Positions 16,887 to 27,699 are shown, counted from the stretch's first letter. The stretch is DNA of 64,000 nucleotides from Chryseobacterium angstadtii (GCF_001045465.1 NZ_LFND01000004.1:280750-344749), one strand, 5' to 3'. Numbers and translations are program-made. Notes: generated from the sequence alone by a model not told the origin.

Positions 16887-18776
16887 TTAAATCTTGGTTA
16901 ATAAGATTTTAGAATTGTCTCCGTTTAACGCTTTTTTCCGGAAACTTACGTAATCATTGTATTTCTCTTTAGGAAAAATTCCTTTGTTGATTTTAATCAA
17001 ACGGGTCACTTTCAGCGTCTCATTATTTTTCACAATATTGAGTTTGTAGGTCCCGAATTCGGAATTAACGGTTATATTTTGTGGAACTTCATCAATTTTA
17101 TAATTCGCAGGAATGATAAAATTAATTTCATAATCATCTTCATAAGACTGTCCTATTTCAAATGGAAGCTCTCTGTTTTCGTCAGATTTGTAATAATTGT
17201 TACTGAAAATAGGTACTGCTCTGAAGATTAAATTGGCACCTGTATTTTTAGAATAATTATTGGCTTTAAAATCCATTTTGAATTTTACCTCTGCATTATC
17301 TTTATCATTAACGAAATCCGACATTTCTATTTTTTCAAAATTCAGCACGTCAAACTTCTTTTTCATGGCATCTACTCTATCTTTTGGAGACAGATAAGTA
17401 TACCTCATATTGTTGTCGTACTGGCTTCCTTTGTAAGCAAACTGAACTTCTCCTTTAATGCTGTTGTCTTCTGCAATATTAATTTTCAGGATCTGTTTTT
17501 CACTGTTTTGCTCTGCGGTGTATGCCGGCGTATTGATAAGCTCTATCCCTTTTTTGGTAACGGCAAGAACATTTCTGTCTGTAGTACTGGATCCTAAATG
17601 ATTAAAAGCGGTCTGCTGTGATGTATTTTCCAGCCAGATGTTTCCTTTTTCAGTCGGAACCATCAGAATGGCGTGGTTTCCTCCCATAGATGGAAAGTCC
17701 GGATCAAAAGAAACCTCGGATGAACTCGCATTGATAACACAGTAATGGGATGGAATTCCGGCCTCATTCAGCAGCGTTTTCATATAATTGGTAAGTCCTT
17801 TACAGTCTCCATAGCCTTTTTTATGAACTTCTTCCGGCAGCATGGGAAGCCACCCTCCAATTCCAAGACCCACAAATATATACCTTGTCTTCGTCTGCAT
17901 ATACTGATACAGCTTTTTTACCTTGTCTTCCGTAGAGCCTTCCAGTTTCAAAGCAGCTACTTCAGCTTTGATGGCCGGTGTAGAAACAGAAACGGGTTCT
18001 ACCAGATTGTTGTAATACCAGGTTCCGAAATCTGTCCAGTTATTCAAAGTTCCCTGCTTGCCTTCCAGATTGAATTTGGCCAAAGCAAAACTTACTTTGG
18101 GTAGTATTTTTTCAGGTTCCGGCAACATCAGAACATCATCAATAGCCGGGACATTCCTGTAAGAATAGGTTTTCTCATTACCGTTATCTGTTACGGTAAC
18201 CGAAGCATAATTGTATTTCGAAGGATATGTTTTCGTTCTCAGATCAATTCCTGATTTATTGATCACTTTGAACTGAGCTTCTTCCAACGATGTATTCGGA
18301 GAGGAAAATGGTAAAAATTCGGGGATGAAAATTGTATTTTCATTGGTAATCTGGTAAGAAAAATCAATAGTATAAGGATAATAAGCGGAGGTATAGGACA
18401 GCGCTAAAACCCTGTTATCAGAATAAAATACGCCTTGCGAATTGTTGGCAAAATCTCCGAAATCAGATTTTGAAAAGCTTTTCACTTTTTTCCCGGATTC
18501 ATCATAAATAGTAACTTTCACATCAGAAACATTATCTCCTTTTTCGTAAGGGATATAGATTTGTGCTTTAGAATCACCATCTTTATTTAAAACCGTAGTT
18601 ACGGTATTATACTGATATTTTATTTCATCAATTTTATTAATCTGAGCCGTTGTAAAATCTTTTCTGATCACTACATTGGCATTTTTCTTTAAATTTTCCG
18701 GAATGGCAGAAACCGGATAGGTTTGTGCAAAATATATTGAGGCTGTGGACAGCGCTCCTATAATCAAAATTTTCAT
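16887..18776 (-). CDS. DUF3857 / transglutaminase-like periplasmic protein
   Basis: A 629-residue exported protein; signal peptide MKILIIGALSTASIYFAQ. A DUF3857 domain spans about residues 40-230, and a transglutaminase-like cysteine-protease core follows with Cys325 (GYGDCKGLTN), His368 (GGNHAILMV) and an acidic residue near 383 (IWLENTSQ), so this copy looks active. The frame offers ATGs at 18785, 18779 and 18776; I use the last because the promoter box ends about 20 nt upstream of it and the signal peptide starts there. Biological substrate unknown. First gene of a two-gene operon with an inactive paralogue. Confidence 0.8.
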   Translation of the reverse strand: MKILIIGALSTASIYFAQTYPVSAIPENLKKNANVVIRKDFTTAQINKIDEIKYQYNTVTTVLNKDGDSKAQIYIPYEKGDNVSDVKVTIYDESGKKVKSFSKSDFGDFANNSQGVFYSDNRVLALSYTSAYYPYTIDFSYQITNENTIFIPEFLPFSSPNTSLEEAQFKVINKSGIDLRTKTYPSKYNYASVTVTDNGNEKTYSYRNVPAIDDVLMLPEPEKILPKVSFALAKFNLEGKQGTLNNWTDFGTWYYNNLVEPVSVSTPAIKAEVAALKLEGSTEDKVKKLYQYMQTKTRYIFVGLGIGGWLPMLPEEVHKKGYGDCKGLTNYMKTLLNEAGIPSHYCVINASSSEVSFDPDFPSMGGNHAILMVPTEKGNIWLENTSQQTAFNHLGSSTTDRNVLAVTKKGIELINTPAYTAEQNSEKQILKINIAEDNSIKGEVQFAYKGSQYDNNMRYTYLSPKDRVDAMKKKFDVLNFEKIEMSDFVNDKDNAEVKFKMDFKANNYSKNTGANLIFRAVPIFSNNYYKSDENRELPFEIGQSYEDDYEINFIIPANYKIDEVPQNITVNSEFGTYKLNIVKNNETLKVTRLIKINKGIFPKEKYNDYVSFRKKALNGDNSKILLTKI

Positions 18777-18795
18777 CATGGTCATTATAACTGAG

Positions 18796-18803
18796 CAAAA
18801 ATA
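18796..18803 (-). promoter_or_regulatory. Promoter -7 box for the DUF3857 pair
   Basis: The minus strand reads TATTTTTG (TAnnTTTG), 19 nt before the ATG at 18776. Confidence 0.5.
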
Positions 18804-18989
18804 ATAAAATCTTAATAAATGTTAAATTTTTATTTTAACACAAATAGCAACACAACACTAAATCATTCATTATCAACAAGTAATATATTTAATTATTTTA
18901 ACAAATTATCGTTTAAAACAAGGATTCTTTTATGTTTTCAGCAAAATTACCCACAAAAATATTTCATGATATTATAAAATTGAGCAAAA

Positions 18990-19015
18990 AAAAGACCCCA
19001 TTTCTGGAGTCTTTT
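18990..19015 (-). terminator. Terminator of the DUF5684 gene
   Basis: The hairpin AAAAGACCCC / GGAGTCTTTT (one C-A mismatch) is followed by T-residues on the minus strand, just after the stop at 19032. Confidence 0.5.
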
Positions 19016-19031
19016 AATATTTTTTTAGTGA

Positions 19032-19457
19032 CTACTGATCATTTGGAATTCTGTTGCTGTCATACTTATCATTGCTGAAAGCAAGTACCGGCACGAAAAT
19101 AAACCCAAAGAAGAAAAGAAGAATGGTATACACCGGAGTTTCTTTTCCGAAGGCTTTTGCCAATCTGTCATTCACTACCCATGAAGCAAATAAGTTCACA
19201 AAAGGAATCAGGAATAAGATGATCCACCAAATGGGTTTCTTCACGATATCCAGAAGTACAATGATATTATACACCGGGACAAAAGCAGCCCACGCATCTT
19301 CTCTTCCGGCTTTCTGAAATATTTTGTACATACAGTAGCCATAGAATATGTAAATTAATAATCCGAAGATCATGGTGCCCATTCCCAGTCCTGCAGCTGC
19401 CGCACCAGACATTGCATCTACCCCTTCATAAGGGTCTGTTTGTAAAAGAGTTAACAT
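19032..19457 (-). CDS. DUF5684-type small membrane protein
   Basis: A 141-residue protein with about four hydrophobic segments. It contains KAGREDAWAAFVPVYNIIVLLDIVKKPIWW, the mark of the DUF5684 group of small integral membrane proteins often listed as signal-peptidase-associated or uncharacterised. I chose the ATG at 19457 (MLTLLQTDPYEG) over 19484 because a perfect TATATTTG promoter box covers 19482-19489, so the longer start cannot be on the transcript. It lies directly downstream of gyrB's terminator. Function unknown. Confidence 0.75.
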   Translation of the reverse strand: MLTLLQTDPYEGVDAMSGAAAAGLGMGTMIFGLLIYIFYGYCMYKIFQKAGREDAWAAFVPVYNIIVLLDIVKKPIWWIILFLIPFVNLFASWVVNDRLAKAFGKETPVYTILLFFFGFIFVPVLAFSNDKYDSNRIPNDQ

Positions 19458-19481
19458 ATTGTTATTTTTATTGGTTTTCAC

Positions 19482-19489
19482 CAAATATA
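19482..19489 (-). promoter_or_regulatory. Promoter -7 box of the DUF5684 gene
   Basis: The minus strand reads TATATTTG, 24 nt before the ATG at 19457. It abuts the T-tract side of the gyrB terminator at 19489-19520. Confidence 0.55.
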
Positions 19490-19520
19490 AAAAAAGCTTC
19501 TAATAACTAGAAGCTTTTTT
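19489..19520 (-). terminator. gyrB terminator
   Basis: The stem AAAAAAAGCTTCTA / TAGAAGCTTTTTTT with a small ATAAC loop is a strong rho-independent terminator 21 nt after the gyrB stop. Confidence 0.75.
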
Positions 19521-19540
19521 TAATATATTTTCAATAACAA

Positions 19541-21481
<1,941 letters not shown>

Positions 21482-21706
21482 TTAATAATTTTGCCTAATG
21501 CAAAGACCTACAAATATCGTGATTTTTTTCGACTTATGAAAGTTAAAATATGTCAAAAAAGTCCATTGTTTTTAACGAAAAAAAGAGAACCCCGTTTTGT
21601 CTAAAAAACTTTAAAGTTATTACCTATTTCCCAAACTTCAACTGCATTAAATCATATTATACATCCATAATTTATCCTTAAATTTATTTACTCAAAAGTT
21701 GATTAT

Positions 21707-23050
21707 ATGGATGATTTTATAGCAGCCCGGGCGCAGATGGCTCTCTCGCTGGGCTTTCATATCATTTTTGCCTGTGTGGGAATGGTGATGCCCTTCCTGA
21801 TGGCCTTTGCACACTGGAAATACCTGAAAACCAAAAACGAAGTATACAAAGGGCTTACCAAAGCCTGGAGCAAAGGAGTTGCCATACTTTTTGCCACAGG
21901 AGCCGTTTCAGGAACCATGCTTTCTTTTGAACTGGGATTGTTGTGGCCGGGATTTATGAAACATGCCGGGCCAATTTTCGGAATGCCGTTTTCTCTTGAG
22001 GGAACTGCGTTTTTTATTGAAGCCATTGCCATAGGTTTCTTTTTATATGGTTGGGAAAAATTTAATAAATGGTTTCATTGGTTCTGTGGATTTTTGGTAG
22101 GATTAAGTGGACTGGCTTCCGGAATTCTTGTCGTAGCTGCCAATGCCTGGATGAATTCACCGGCCGGTTTTGACTATATCAACGGGCAATATGTCAATAT
22201 AGATCCTATTAAAGCCATGTTTAACGATGCCTGGTTTCCTCAGGCCCTGCATATGACCGTTGCAGCTTTCTGTGCTACCGGATTCGCGGTTGCCGGAGTT
22301 CATGCCTTCTTAATTATGAAAGGAAAGAATGTGGAATTCCATACAAAAGCGTTCAGAATTGCAGCCGGATTTGCCTTAATCGGAGCATTCGGAGCACCTT
22401 TGAGCGGTGATGTCGCGGCCAAATCTGTTGCCGAAAGACAGCCCATTAAACTCGCCGCGATGGAAGCTCATTTTGAAACTGAAAAAGGAGCTCCTTTTGT
22501 CATAGGCGGAATACCTGATGAAGAAAAAGGAGAAGTGAAATATGCCGTTAAGATTCCAAAAGTATTAAGCTTTCTGGTTAGCAACGATTTCAATCATGAA
22601 GTAAAAGGATTAAATGATTTCCCGAGAGACGAATGGCCGCCTGTAGCTGTGGTGCACTACGCTTTTCAAATCATGATTTTCTTCGGGGTTGTGATGATAT
22701 GCATCGGAGGAGTTTACCTCTATGCCTTCTTTTTCAGAAAGGAATGGCTGGAAAAAAACTGGCTTCTGAAAACATTTCTTTTTGCAACTCCTTTCGGATA
22801 TATCGCTCTGGAAGCGGGATGGACGGTTACTGAAGTAGGAAGACAACCCTGGATTATCTACGGAATTATGAAAACCGCTGATGCCGTAACGCCTATGCCC
22901 GGAATCCAGTATTCTTTTTACTTTTTCACGGCCATTTTCGTATCCTTATCTCTGATCATTATTTTCCTTCTGAGAAGACAGATCAAGATGGTACCGAAAC
23001 TATACGACCCTACAGACCCTCAGTTTAACGATAAAAACAAAAAATCATGA
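21707..23050 (+). CDS. cydA: Cytochrome bd ubiquinol/menaquinol oxidase subunit I
   Basis: The heme-carrying subunit of the high-affinity cytochrome bd terminal oxidase in the inner membrane. It has 447 residues and about nine helices. The N-terminus (FIAARAQMALSLGFHIIFA) holds the conserved first-helix histidine. The GWTVTEVGRQPWIIYGIMKTADAVTP segment is diagnostic for CydA. The quinone loop is of the short type. The 3' end overlaps cydB by 4 nt (ATGA), so the subunits are translationally coupled. No cydX-like small ORF was recognised after cydB, and no cydCD genes are nearby. Confidence 0.95.
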   Translation: MDDFIAARAQMALSLGFHIIFACVGMVMPFLMAFAHWKYLKTKNEVYKGLTKAWSKGVAILFATGAVSGTMLSFELGLLWPGFMKHAGPIFGMPFSLEGTAFFIEAIAIGFFLYGWEKFNKWFHWFCGFLVGLSGLASGILVVAANAWMNSPAGFDYINGQYVNIDPIKAMFNDAWFPQALHMTVAAFCATGFAVAGVHAFLIMKGKNVEFHTKAFRIAAGFALIGAFGAPLSGDVAAKSVAERQPIKLAAMEAHFETEKGAPFVIGGIPDEEKGEVKYAVKIPKVLSFLVSNDFNHEVKGLNDFPRDEWPPVAVVHYAFQIMIFFGVVMICIGGVYLYAFFFRKEWLEKNWLLKTFLFATPFGYIALEAGWTVTEVGRQPWIIYGIMKTADAVTPMPGIQYSFYFFTAIFVSLSLIIIFLLRRQIKMVPKLYDPTDPQFNDKNKKS

Positions 23051-24051
23051 TCTACGTTGTTATAGGTTTTCTATGGCTTTCTATCTGCCTCTACATCATT
23101 TTGGGCGGGGCTGATTTCGGAGCCGGTATTGTTGAACTTTTCACCCATAAAAAAGCCCGGCATAAGACAAAGGAGATTATGTATGAATCTATTGCTCCTG
23201 TATGGGAGGCCAATCATATGTGGCTTATTATTGCTATTGTTATCCTTTTTGTAGGGTTTCCCGAAATTTACACCACCCTTTCTACCTATCTCCATATCCC
23301 TCTGGTTCTAATGCTTTTGGGAATTATTGCAAGAGGTACGGCTTTTACCTTCAGACATTATGATGCAGTGAAAGACAATATGCAGGTGGTATACACCCAG
23401 GTATTTTATTATGCCAGTTTATTGACCCCGTTTTTCTTAGGATTAATCGCGGCCGCGACAGTTTCTCATTCTATCAATCCTGATGCCGTCGGATTTTTAG
23501 ACCTGTATATTTTCAGCTGGCTGAATTGGTTCGGCGTGTCCGTAGGCCTTTTCACAGTGGCTCTTTGCGCTTATATGGCTTCAATTTTTTCTTTAAGAGA
23601 AACTAAAGATAAAGCTGACCTTACCCTGATGATCAAAAAATCCAAACAGACGATGGTTTTCGTGGTCATAACGGGAATTTTGGTGTTTTTAACGGCTTAT
23701 ATTTCTGATATCCCTCTTCTGATGTGGGTATTTTCAAAACCATTGGGTATTATGGCGATTTTCTTTGCTACTATTGCCTTAGGTTTGATTCTACGTGCTA
23801 TGAACCAGCGGAAACTGCTTCCGGTACGCGCACTGGCAGGATTCCAAATGGTGATGATCCTTGTCGCAGCTACTTACCAGCACAATCCTGATATTATTCT
23901 GCTTGGAAACGGACAGCATCTTTCCCTTCTGGCGCATATGGCTCCTCCGAAAACAATAGCTGCTTTAGGCTGGGCTTTGATGCTTGGTTCTTTGTTTATC
24001 CTGCCGTTTTTGTTTTATCTGATGGCTTCATTCAGCAGACAGAGAAAGTAA
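23047..24051 (+). CDS. cydB: Cytochrome bd oxidase subunit II
   Basis: The partner subunit of CydA, 334 residues with about eight membrane helices. It begins VIGFLWLSICLYIILGGADFGAGIVELF, the usual CydB first-helix signature, followed by ESIAPVWEANHMWLI, which is strongly conserved. The start codon lies within the cydA stop (4-nt overlap). A bidirectional terminator between cydB and the convergent lysS ends the operon. Confidence 0.95.
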   Translation: MIYVVIGFLWLSICLYIILGGADFGAGIVELFTHKKARHKTKEIMYESIAPVWEANHMWLIIAIVILFVGFPEIYTTLSTYLHIPLVLMLLGIIARGTAFTFRHYDAVKDNMQVVYTQVFYYASLLTPFFLGLIAAATVSHSINPDAVGFLDLYIFSWLNWFGVSVGLFTVALCAYMASIFSLRETKDKADLTLMIKKSKQTMVFVVITGILVFLTAYISDIPLLMWVFSKPLGIMAIFFATIALGLILRAMNQRKLLPVRALAGFQMVMILVAATYQHNPDIILLGNGQHLSLLAHMAPPKTIAALGWALMLGSLFILPFLFYLMASFSRQRK

Positions 24052-24077
24052 GATCTGACTAAATAGATAGAAAAAAG

Positions 24078-24108
24078 AAACCGGCACAGAGTGATTCTGT
24101 ACCGGTTT
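24078..24108. terminator. Bidirectional terminator between cydB and lysS
   Basis: The stem AAACCGG / CCGGTTT extends inward by ACAGA / TCTGT past one mismatch. It is flanked by A- and T-rich tracts on both sides and so serves both convergent genes. Confidence 0.65.
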
Positions 24109-24128
24109 TTATTTATTTTAAAGTAAGC

Positions 24129-25823
24129 TTATACGAGTTTCATCAAAAGAACCTCATCAATCTTCTCTACTTTCACCAAATTATTCTTAGTTAAAGTTTT
24201 CGAAGCTTTGTCCCATTTTTTACCGGAAAGCTGACTTTGTTGTTTCACATCGTTTAATGGAAGCTGTTCTCCTGATTTCAAAATCTCAAGAATCACTTTT
24301 TCATCTTCTCCCAATTCAACCTGAGGTACCGTTTTTTCCGGTCTCATCTGAGGAAAGAATAACACTTCCTGGATGGATGCGTTGTTCGTAAGGAACATGA
24401 TCAGTCTGTCCATCCCGATTCCTAATCCGGAAGTTGGTGGCATCCCGTATTCCAATGCTCTCAGGAAGTCCTGATCAATAAACATCGCTTCATCGTCTCC
24501 TCTTTCTGACAAGGCCATCTGAGATTCGAAACGCTCTCTCTGATCAATCGGGTCATTAAGCTCGGAATATGCATTTGCGATTTCTTTACCGCAAACCATC
24601 AGCTCAAAACGCTCGGTTAAACCTTCTTTGCTTCTGTGTTTCTTCGTTAATGGAGACATTTCGATCGGATAATCTGTGATGAATGTTGGCTGAATGAAGT
24701 TTCCTTCACACTTCTCACCAAAGATCTCATCAATTAATTTTCCTTTCCCCATAGTTTCATTCACCTCAATTCCGATAGATTTAGCAAAATCAAACAATTC
24801 CTGCTCAGTTTTCCCTGTGATATCGAAACCTGTGTATTTCTGAATCGCTTCAGTCATAGAAACTCTTGGGTAAGGTGCAGTCCAGTTGATGGTATGCTCT
24901 CCGAAAGTAGATTCTGTACTTCCGTTTACCTGAGTAGCACAGAATTCCAGAAGTTTCTCTGTGAAATCCATCATCCAGTTGTAGTCTTTGTAGGCTACAT
25001 AAATTTCCATCGCTGTAAATTCAGGGTTATGAGTTCTGTCCATTCCTTCGTTTCTGAAGTTTTTGGAGAATTCATAAACCCCGTCAAAACCTCCAACGAT
25101 CAGTCTTTTCAGATATAATTCGTTAGCGATTCTTAAATATAATGGAATATCTAAAGCATTGTGATGCGTAATGAACGGTTTTGCAGCAGCTCCTCCCGGA
25201 ATCGACTGTAAAATTGGGGTTTCCACCTCAAAATAACCAGCATCATTGAAGAAAGTTCTCATCGCATTGAACATTTTTGTTCTCTTTACGAAGATTTCTT
25301 TCACTTGCGGGTTCACCGTTAAATCTACATAACGCTGTCTGTATCTCAGTTCGGGATCTGTAAATCCGTCGTGTACTACTCCATTTTCATCAGTTTTAGC
25401 CTGGGGAAGCGGACGTAAAGCTTTGGTAAGAAGTGTAAAATTCTTCACCAAAATAGTCATCTCACCTACCTGAGTCGTGAATAAAGTTCCTTCGATACCG
25501 ATAATATCTCCGATATCCAAAAGGTGTTTGTATACTTCATTATACAATTCTTTATCTTCACCCGGACAGATCTCGTCTCTGTTGAAATACACCTGAATCT
25601 TACCTTTAGAGTCCTGCAATTCAGCAAAAGAAGCCTTTCCCTGAATTCTGCGGGACATCAATCTACCAGCGATCTTCACCTGTTTATTCTCAGAAAAATC
25701 CTGTTTTATAGATTCTGTAGTATCTGTAATAGTATACTCCTCCGCAGGGAATGCATTAATTCCCATCTCAGTAAGCTTGTTCAGCTTTTCTCTTCTAATG
25801 ATTTCTTGTTCTGATAATTGCAT
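24129..25823 (-). CDS. lysS: Lysine--tRNA ligase (class II) with C-terminal extension
   Basis: Charges tRNA-Lys. An N-terminal OB-fold (about residues 55-150, VKIAGRLMSRRIQGKASF) is followed by a class II catalytic core with motif 2 (FRNEGMDRTHNPEFTAMEIY) and motif 3 (GLGIGMDRLIMFLTN). At 564 residues it is about 60 longer than E. coli LysRS. The extra C-terminal part (from about residue 500, VELGEDEKVILEILKSG) reads like a small helical or winged-helix domain. A complete promoter lies upstream on the minus strand. It is convergent with cydB. Confidence 0.95.
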   Translation of the reverse strand: MQLSEQEIIRREKLNKLTEMGINAFPAEEYTITDTTESIKQDFSENKQVKIAGRLMSRRIQGKASFAELQDSKGKIQVYFNRDEICPGEDKELYNEVYKHLLDIGDIIGIEGTLFTTQVGEMTILVKNFTLLTKALRPLPQAKTDENGVVHDGFTDPELRYRQRYVDLTVNPQVKEIFVKRTKMFNAMRTFFNDAGYFEVETPILQSIPGGAAAKPFITHHNALDIPLYLRIANELYLKRLIVGGFDGVYEFSKNFRNEGMDRTHNPEFTAMEIYVAYKDYNWMMDFTEKLLEFCATQVNGSTESTFGEHTINWTAPYPRVSMTEAIQKYTGFDITGKTEQELFDFAKSIGIEVNETMGKGKLIDEIFGEKCEGNFIQPTFITDYPIEMSPLTKKHRSKEGLTERFELMVCGKEIANAYSELNDPIDQRERFESQMALSERGDDEAMFIDQDFLRALEYGMPPTSGLGIGMDRLIMFLTNNASIQEVLFFPQMRPEKTVPQVELGEDEKVILEILKSGEQLPLNDVKQQSQLSGKKWDKASKTLTKNNLVKVEKIDEVLLMKLV

Positions 25824-25845
25824 TTCTTATTTTTCTAAAAGCGTA

Positions 25846-25875
25846 CAAATTTAGGCATTTTTAGCGATTTGTCAA
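25846..25875 (-). promoter_or_regulatory. lysS promoter (-33 TTG and -7 TAAATTTG)
   Basis: The minus strand carries TTG (25873-25875), then 19 nt, then TAAATTTG (25846-25853), 22 nt before the lysS ATG. Both elements and the spacing fit the Bacteroidota consensus. Confidence 0.65.
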
Positions 25876-25948
25876 TTATGAATTTTGAATTTGCTTTGCA
25901 GGGAATCTATTGGTGAAGATTATCATTGAGAACTGACAGCCTAAAAAC

Positions 25949-26040
25949 GTGAATAGTCAATGGTGAATTGGTTTCGCGGTGAATTTCTTTGTATGGATTA
26001 ATATTGACCATTCACTCGCGCAGCAAAATTCACTATTGAC
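25949..26040. repeat. Inverted heptamer repeat element between lysS and rlmF
   Basis: Left: three 7-bp units GTGAATA, GTCAATG, GTGAATT (25949-25969). Right: ATTGACC, ATTCACT (26003-26016) and AATTCAC, TATTGAC (26027-26040), the complementary sense. The spacer therefore folds into an imperfect palindrome made of 7-bp units. Confidence 0.6.
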
Positions 26041-26058
26041 TTGCTCACAACTCGTCCC

Positions 26059-26985
26059 CTAAAACCAGGCTTTCCTGTCTTTCTGAGGAACAAAGGTCCA
26101 AGCGAGCATTCTGCTTATTTTCTGTCCCTGAGCCATATCAATCGTTTTGATATCTAGTGCCTTCACTTTCTTTAAAAGAGAATTGAGCTTATACAAATTG
26201 TCTTTTTTTGAAACCAGACACGTAAACCAAAGAATCTGTGAAGAATACTGAACACTTTCCTCAATCATTTTTGAGATAAAAGCAATTTCTCCGCCTTCGC
26301 ACCACAGTTCAGACTGTTGTCCCCCGAAATTAAGCAAAGGTTTTGCAGATTTTGATTTATTGATGTTTTTCGTTTTTCTAAGATTTCCTTTCAGTGCAGA
26401 AGCTTCGGAATCATGAAAAGGAGGATTACACATAGAAAATGTAAAACGGTCTCCGGATTCAATAATATTTTTAAAGATATGGTGAGAATCGCGCTGCTGT
26501 TTCAAGTGAATGACTGGTAACAGATCCGGATTGTGATCCAGAATACGCTGTGCATTTTCCAGAGATGCCTCATTGATATCTGTTCCAAGCATTTTCCAGC
26601 CGTACGATCTGTGAGCCAGTAAAGGATAAACAAGATTCGCTCCCGTCCCAATATCTAAACCCGACACGGAATTTCCCGTGGAAACCTCAGATTTATCTTC
26701 AGCTAAAAGGTCTGCAATATAATGGATGTAATCTGCCCGGCCCGGAATGGGAGGACATAGATTGGTATCGGGAATATCCCAGTTTTTGATGTTGTAAAAA
26801 TGTAAAAGTAATGCCTGATTAAGCAGTTTTACCGCTTTGGGAAGACTGAAATTAATCGTTGCCGTTTGATAGGCATTTACAAAAACATAATGTTTCAGTT
26901 CTGGCACACAAGAAATAAGCTGATCAAAATCATAGGGATTACGATGCAGATTTCTTGTGTGCAGACTGGATTTTTCGGTAGACAT
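26059..26985 (-). CDS. rlmF: 23S rRNA (adenine(1618)-N(6))-methyltransferase
   Basis: Methylates A1618 of 23S rRNA. The 308 residues match RlmF in length and in order: LHTRNLHRNPYDFDQLI near the N-terminus, the SAM motif GLDIGTGANLVYPLL, and the N6-adenine catalytic motif CNPPFHDS (NPPF) followed by NFGGQQSELWCEGGE. The C-terminal part ends RMLAWTF. It is separated by 2 nt from the cytochrome c gene and is probably in the same transcript, although the functions are unrelated. Confidence 0.93.
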   Translation of the reverse strand: MSTEKSSLHTRNLHRNPYDFDQLISCVPELKHYVFVNAYQTATINFSLPKAVKLLNQALLLHFYNIKNWDIPDTNLCPPIPGRADYIHYIADLLAEDKSEVSTGNSVSGLDIGTGANLVYPLLAHRSYGWKMLGTDINEASLENAQRILDHNPDLLPVIHLKQQRDSHHIFKNIIESGDRFTFSMCNPPFHDSEASALKGNLRKTKNINKSKSAKPLLNFGGQQSELWCEGGEIAFISKMIEESVQYSSQILWFTCLVSKKDNLYKLNSLLKKVKALDIKTIDMAQGQKISRMLAWTFVPQKDRKAWF

Positions 26986-26987
26986 AT

Positions 26988-27362
26988 TTATTTTTTCTGA
27001 CTCAGAATATATTCCACCATTTTTTTAGCATCTTCTTTAGATACCTGTGGATGGGCAGCCATCGGAACGCCTCCCCAAACTCCGCTTCCACCTTCTATAA
27101 TCTTGGAAGCCAGCAGCTCAATATCCTTTTCAGAATACTTTTCTGCGATCTCTTTGTAAGAAGGTCCTATCATTCTCTCATTCACGGAATGGCACCCTGA
27201 ACAGTCTAATGTTTCGATGATCTGATCACCTGAAAGATTAGCTTTTGCCGGCTCTGAAACAGCGGATGTTTCAGAAGACAGAGATGGTGCTTCCGTATTT
27301 TCTTTTTTAGAACAGGAAAGGATCAAAAATCCCATTGCTCCTGCCAAAAGGAATTTTTTCAT
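26988..27362 (-). CDS. Lipoprotein c-type cytochrome
   Basis: A 124-residue monoheme cytochrome c of the c551/class I type, anchored by a lipid: signal peptide with lipobox LILSC (Cys near residue 17), then a Ser/Glu-rich linker. The heme motif CSGCH follows at about residues 54-58, with a likely axial Met in GVPMAAHPQVS. Such proteins pass electrons in the periplasm, for example to terminal oxidases; the partner is not evident. Its start overlaps the stop of the preceding small lipoprotein gene by 1 nt (TAATG), and rlmF follows after 2 nt. Confidence 0.85.
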   Translation of the reverse strand: MKKFLLAGAMGFLILSCSKKENTEAPSLSSETSAVSEPAKANLSGDQIIETLDCSGCHSVNERMIGPSYKEIAEKYSEKDIELLASKIIEGGSGVWGGVPMAAHPQVSKEDAKKMVEYILSQKK

Positions 27363-27586
27363 TATTTTTTTGCTGCAGTAGAATCTGTTTTTGCTGCTTC
27401 AGGAGTAGCTGGTGCAGGCGTTGTTGCTGCAGCCGGAGCAGCTGTCTTAGCTGTAGAATCTACTACTGTTGGAGCGTCCGGTTCCGGCAACATCGTGTTG
27501 CTGTCCTGTAATGTATGATCCGGTTTCTTAGAACAGTTTACTACGAATAAACTTCCGATGAATGCAATTGCTAATACTTTTCTCAT
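27362..27586 (-). CDS. Small Ala/Pro/Thr-rich lipoprotein
   Basis: A 74-residue lipoprotein with signal peptide and lipobox (VVNC, Cys18), followed by a low-complexity tail rich in Ala, Pro and Thr (TAAPAAATTPAPATP). No fold can be assigned. It overlaps the cytochrome c gene by 1 nt, so the two may work together at the membrane surface. A TATTTTTG promoter box lies upstream. Confidence 0.7.
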   Translation of the reverse strand: MRKVLAIAFIGSLFVVNCSKKPDHTLQDSNTMLPEPDAPTVVDSTAKTAAPAAATTPAPATPEAAKTDSTAAKK

Positions 27587-27608
27587 TATTTTTTCTATAA
27601 AATTTAGA

Positions 27609-27616
27609 CAAAAATA
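27609..27616 (-). promoter_or_regulatory. Promoter -7 box for the lipoprotein-cytochrome-rlmF operon
   Basis: The minus strand reads TATTTTTG, 22 nt before the ATG at 27586. Confidence 0.5.
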
Positions 27617-27672
27617 TAAAAAATAAACTTTGGAATTGATGACATTTTCCCATCACCAGCATTTTTCATTCC

Positions 27673-27680
27673 TATTTTTG
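27673..27680 (+). promoter_or_regulatory. Promoter -7 box of the small membrane protein gene at 27700
   Basis: TATTTTTG lies 19 nt before the ATG. It is divergent from the minus-strand box about 60 bp away. Confidence 0.5.
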
Positions 27681-27699
27681 ATAAATTAGTTCAGTCAAC

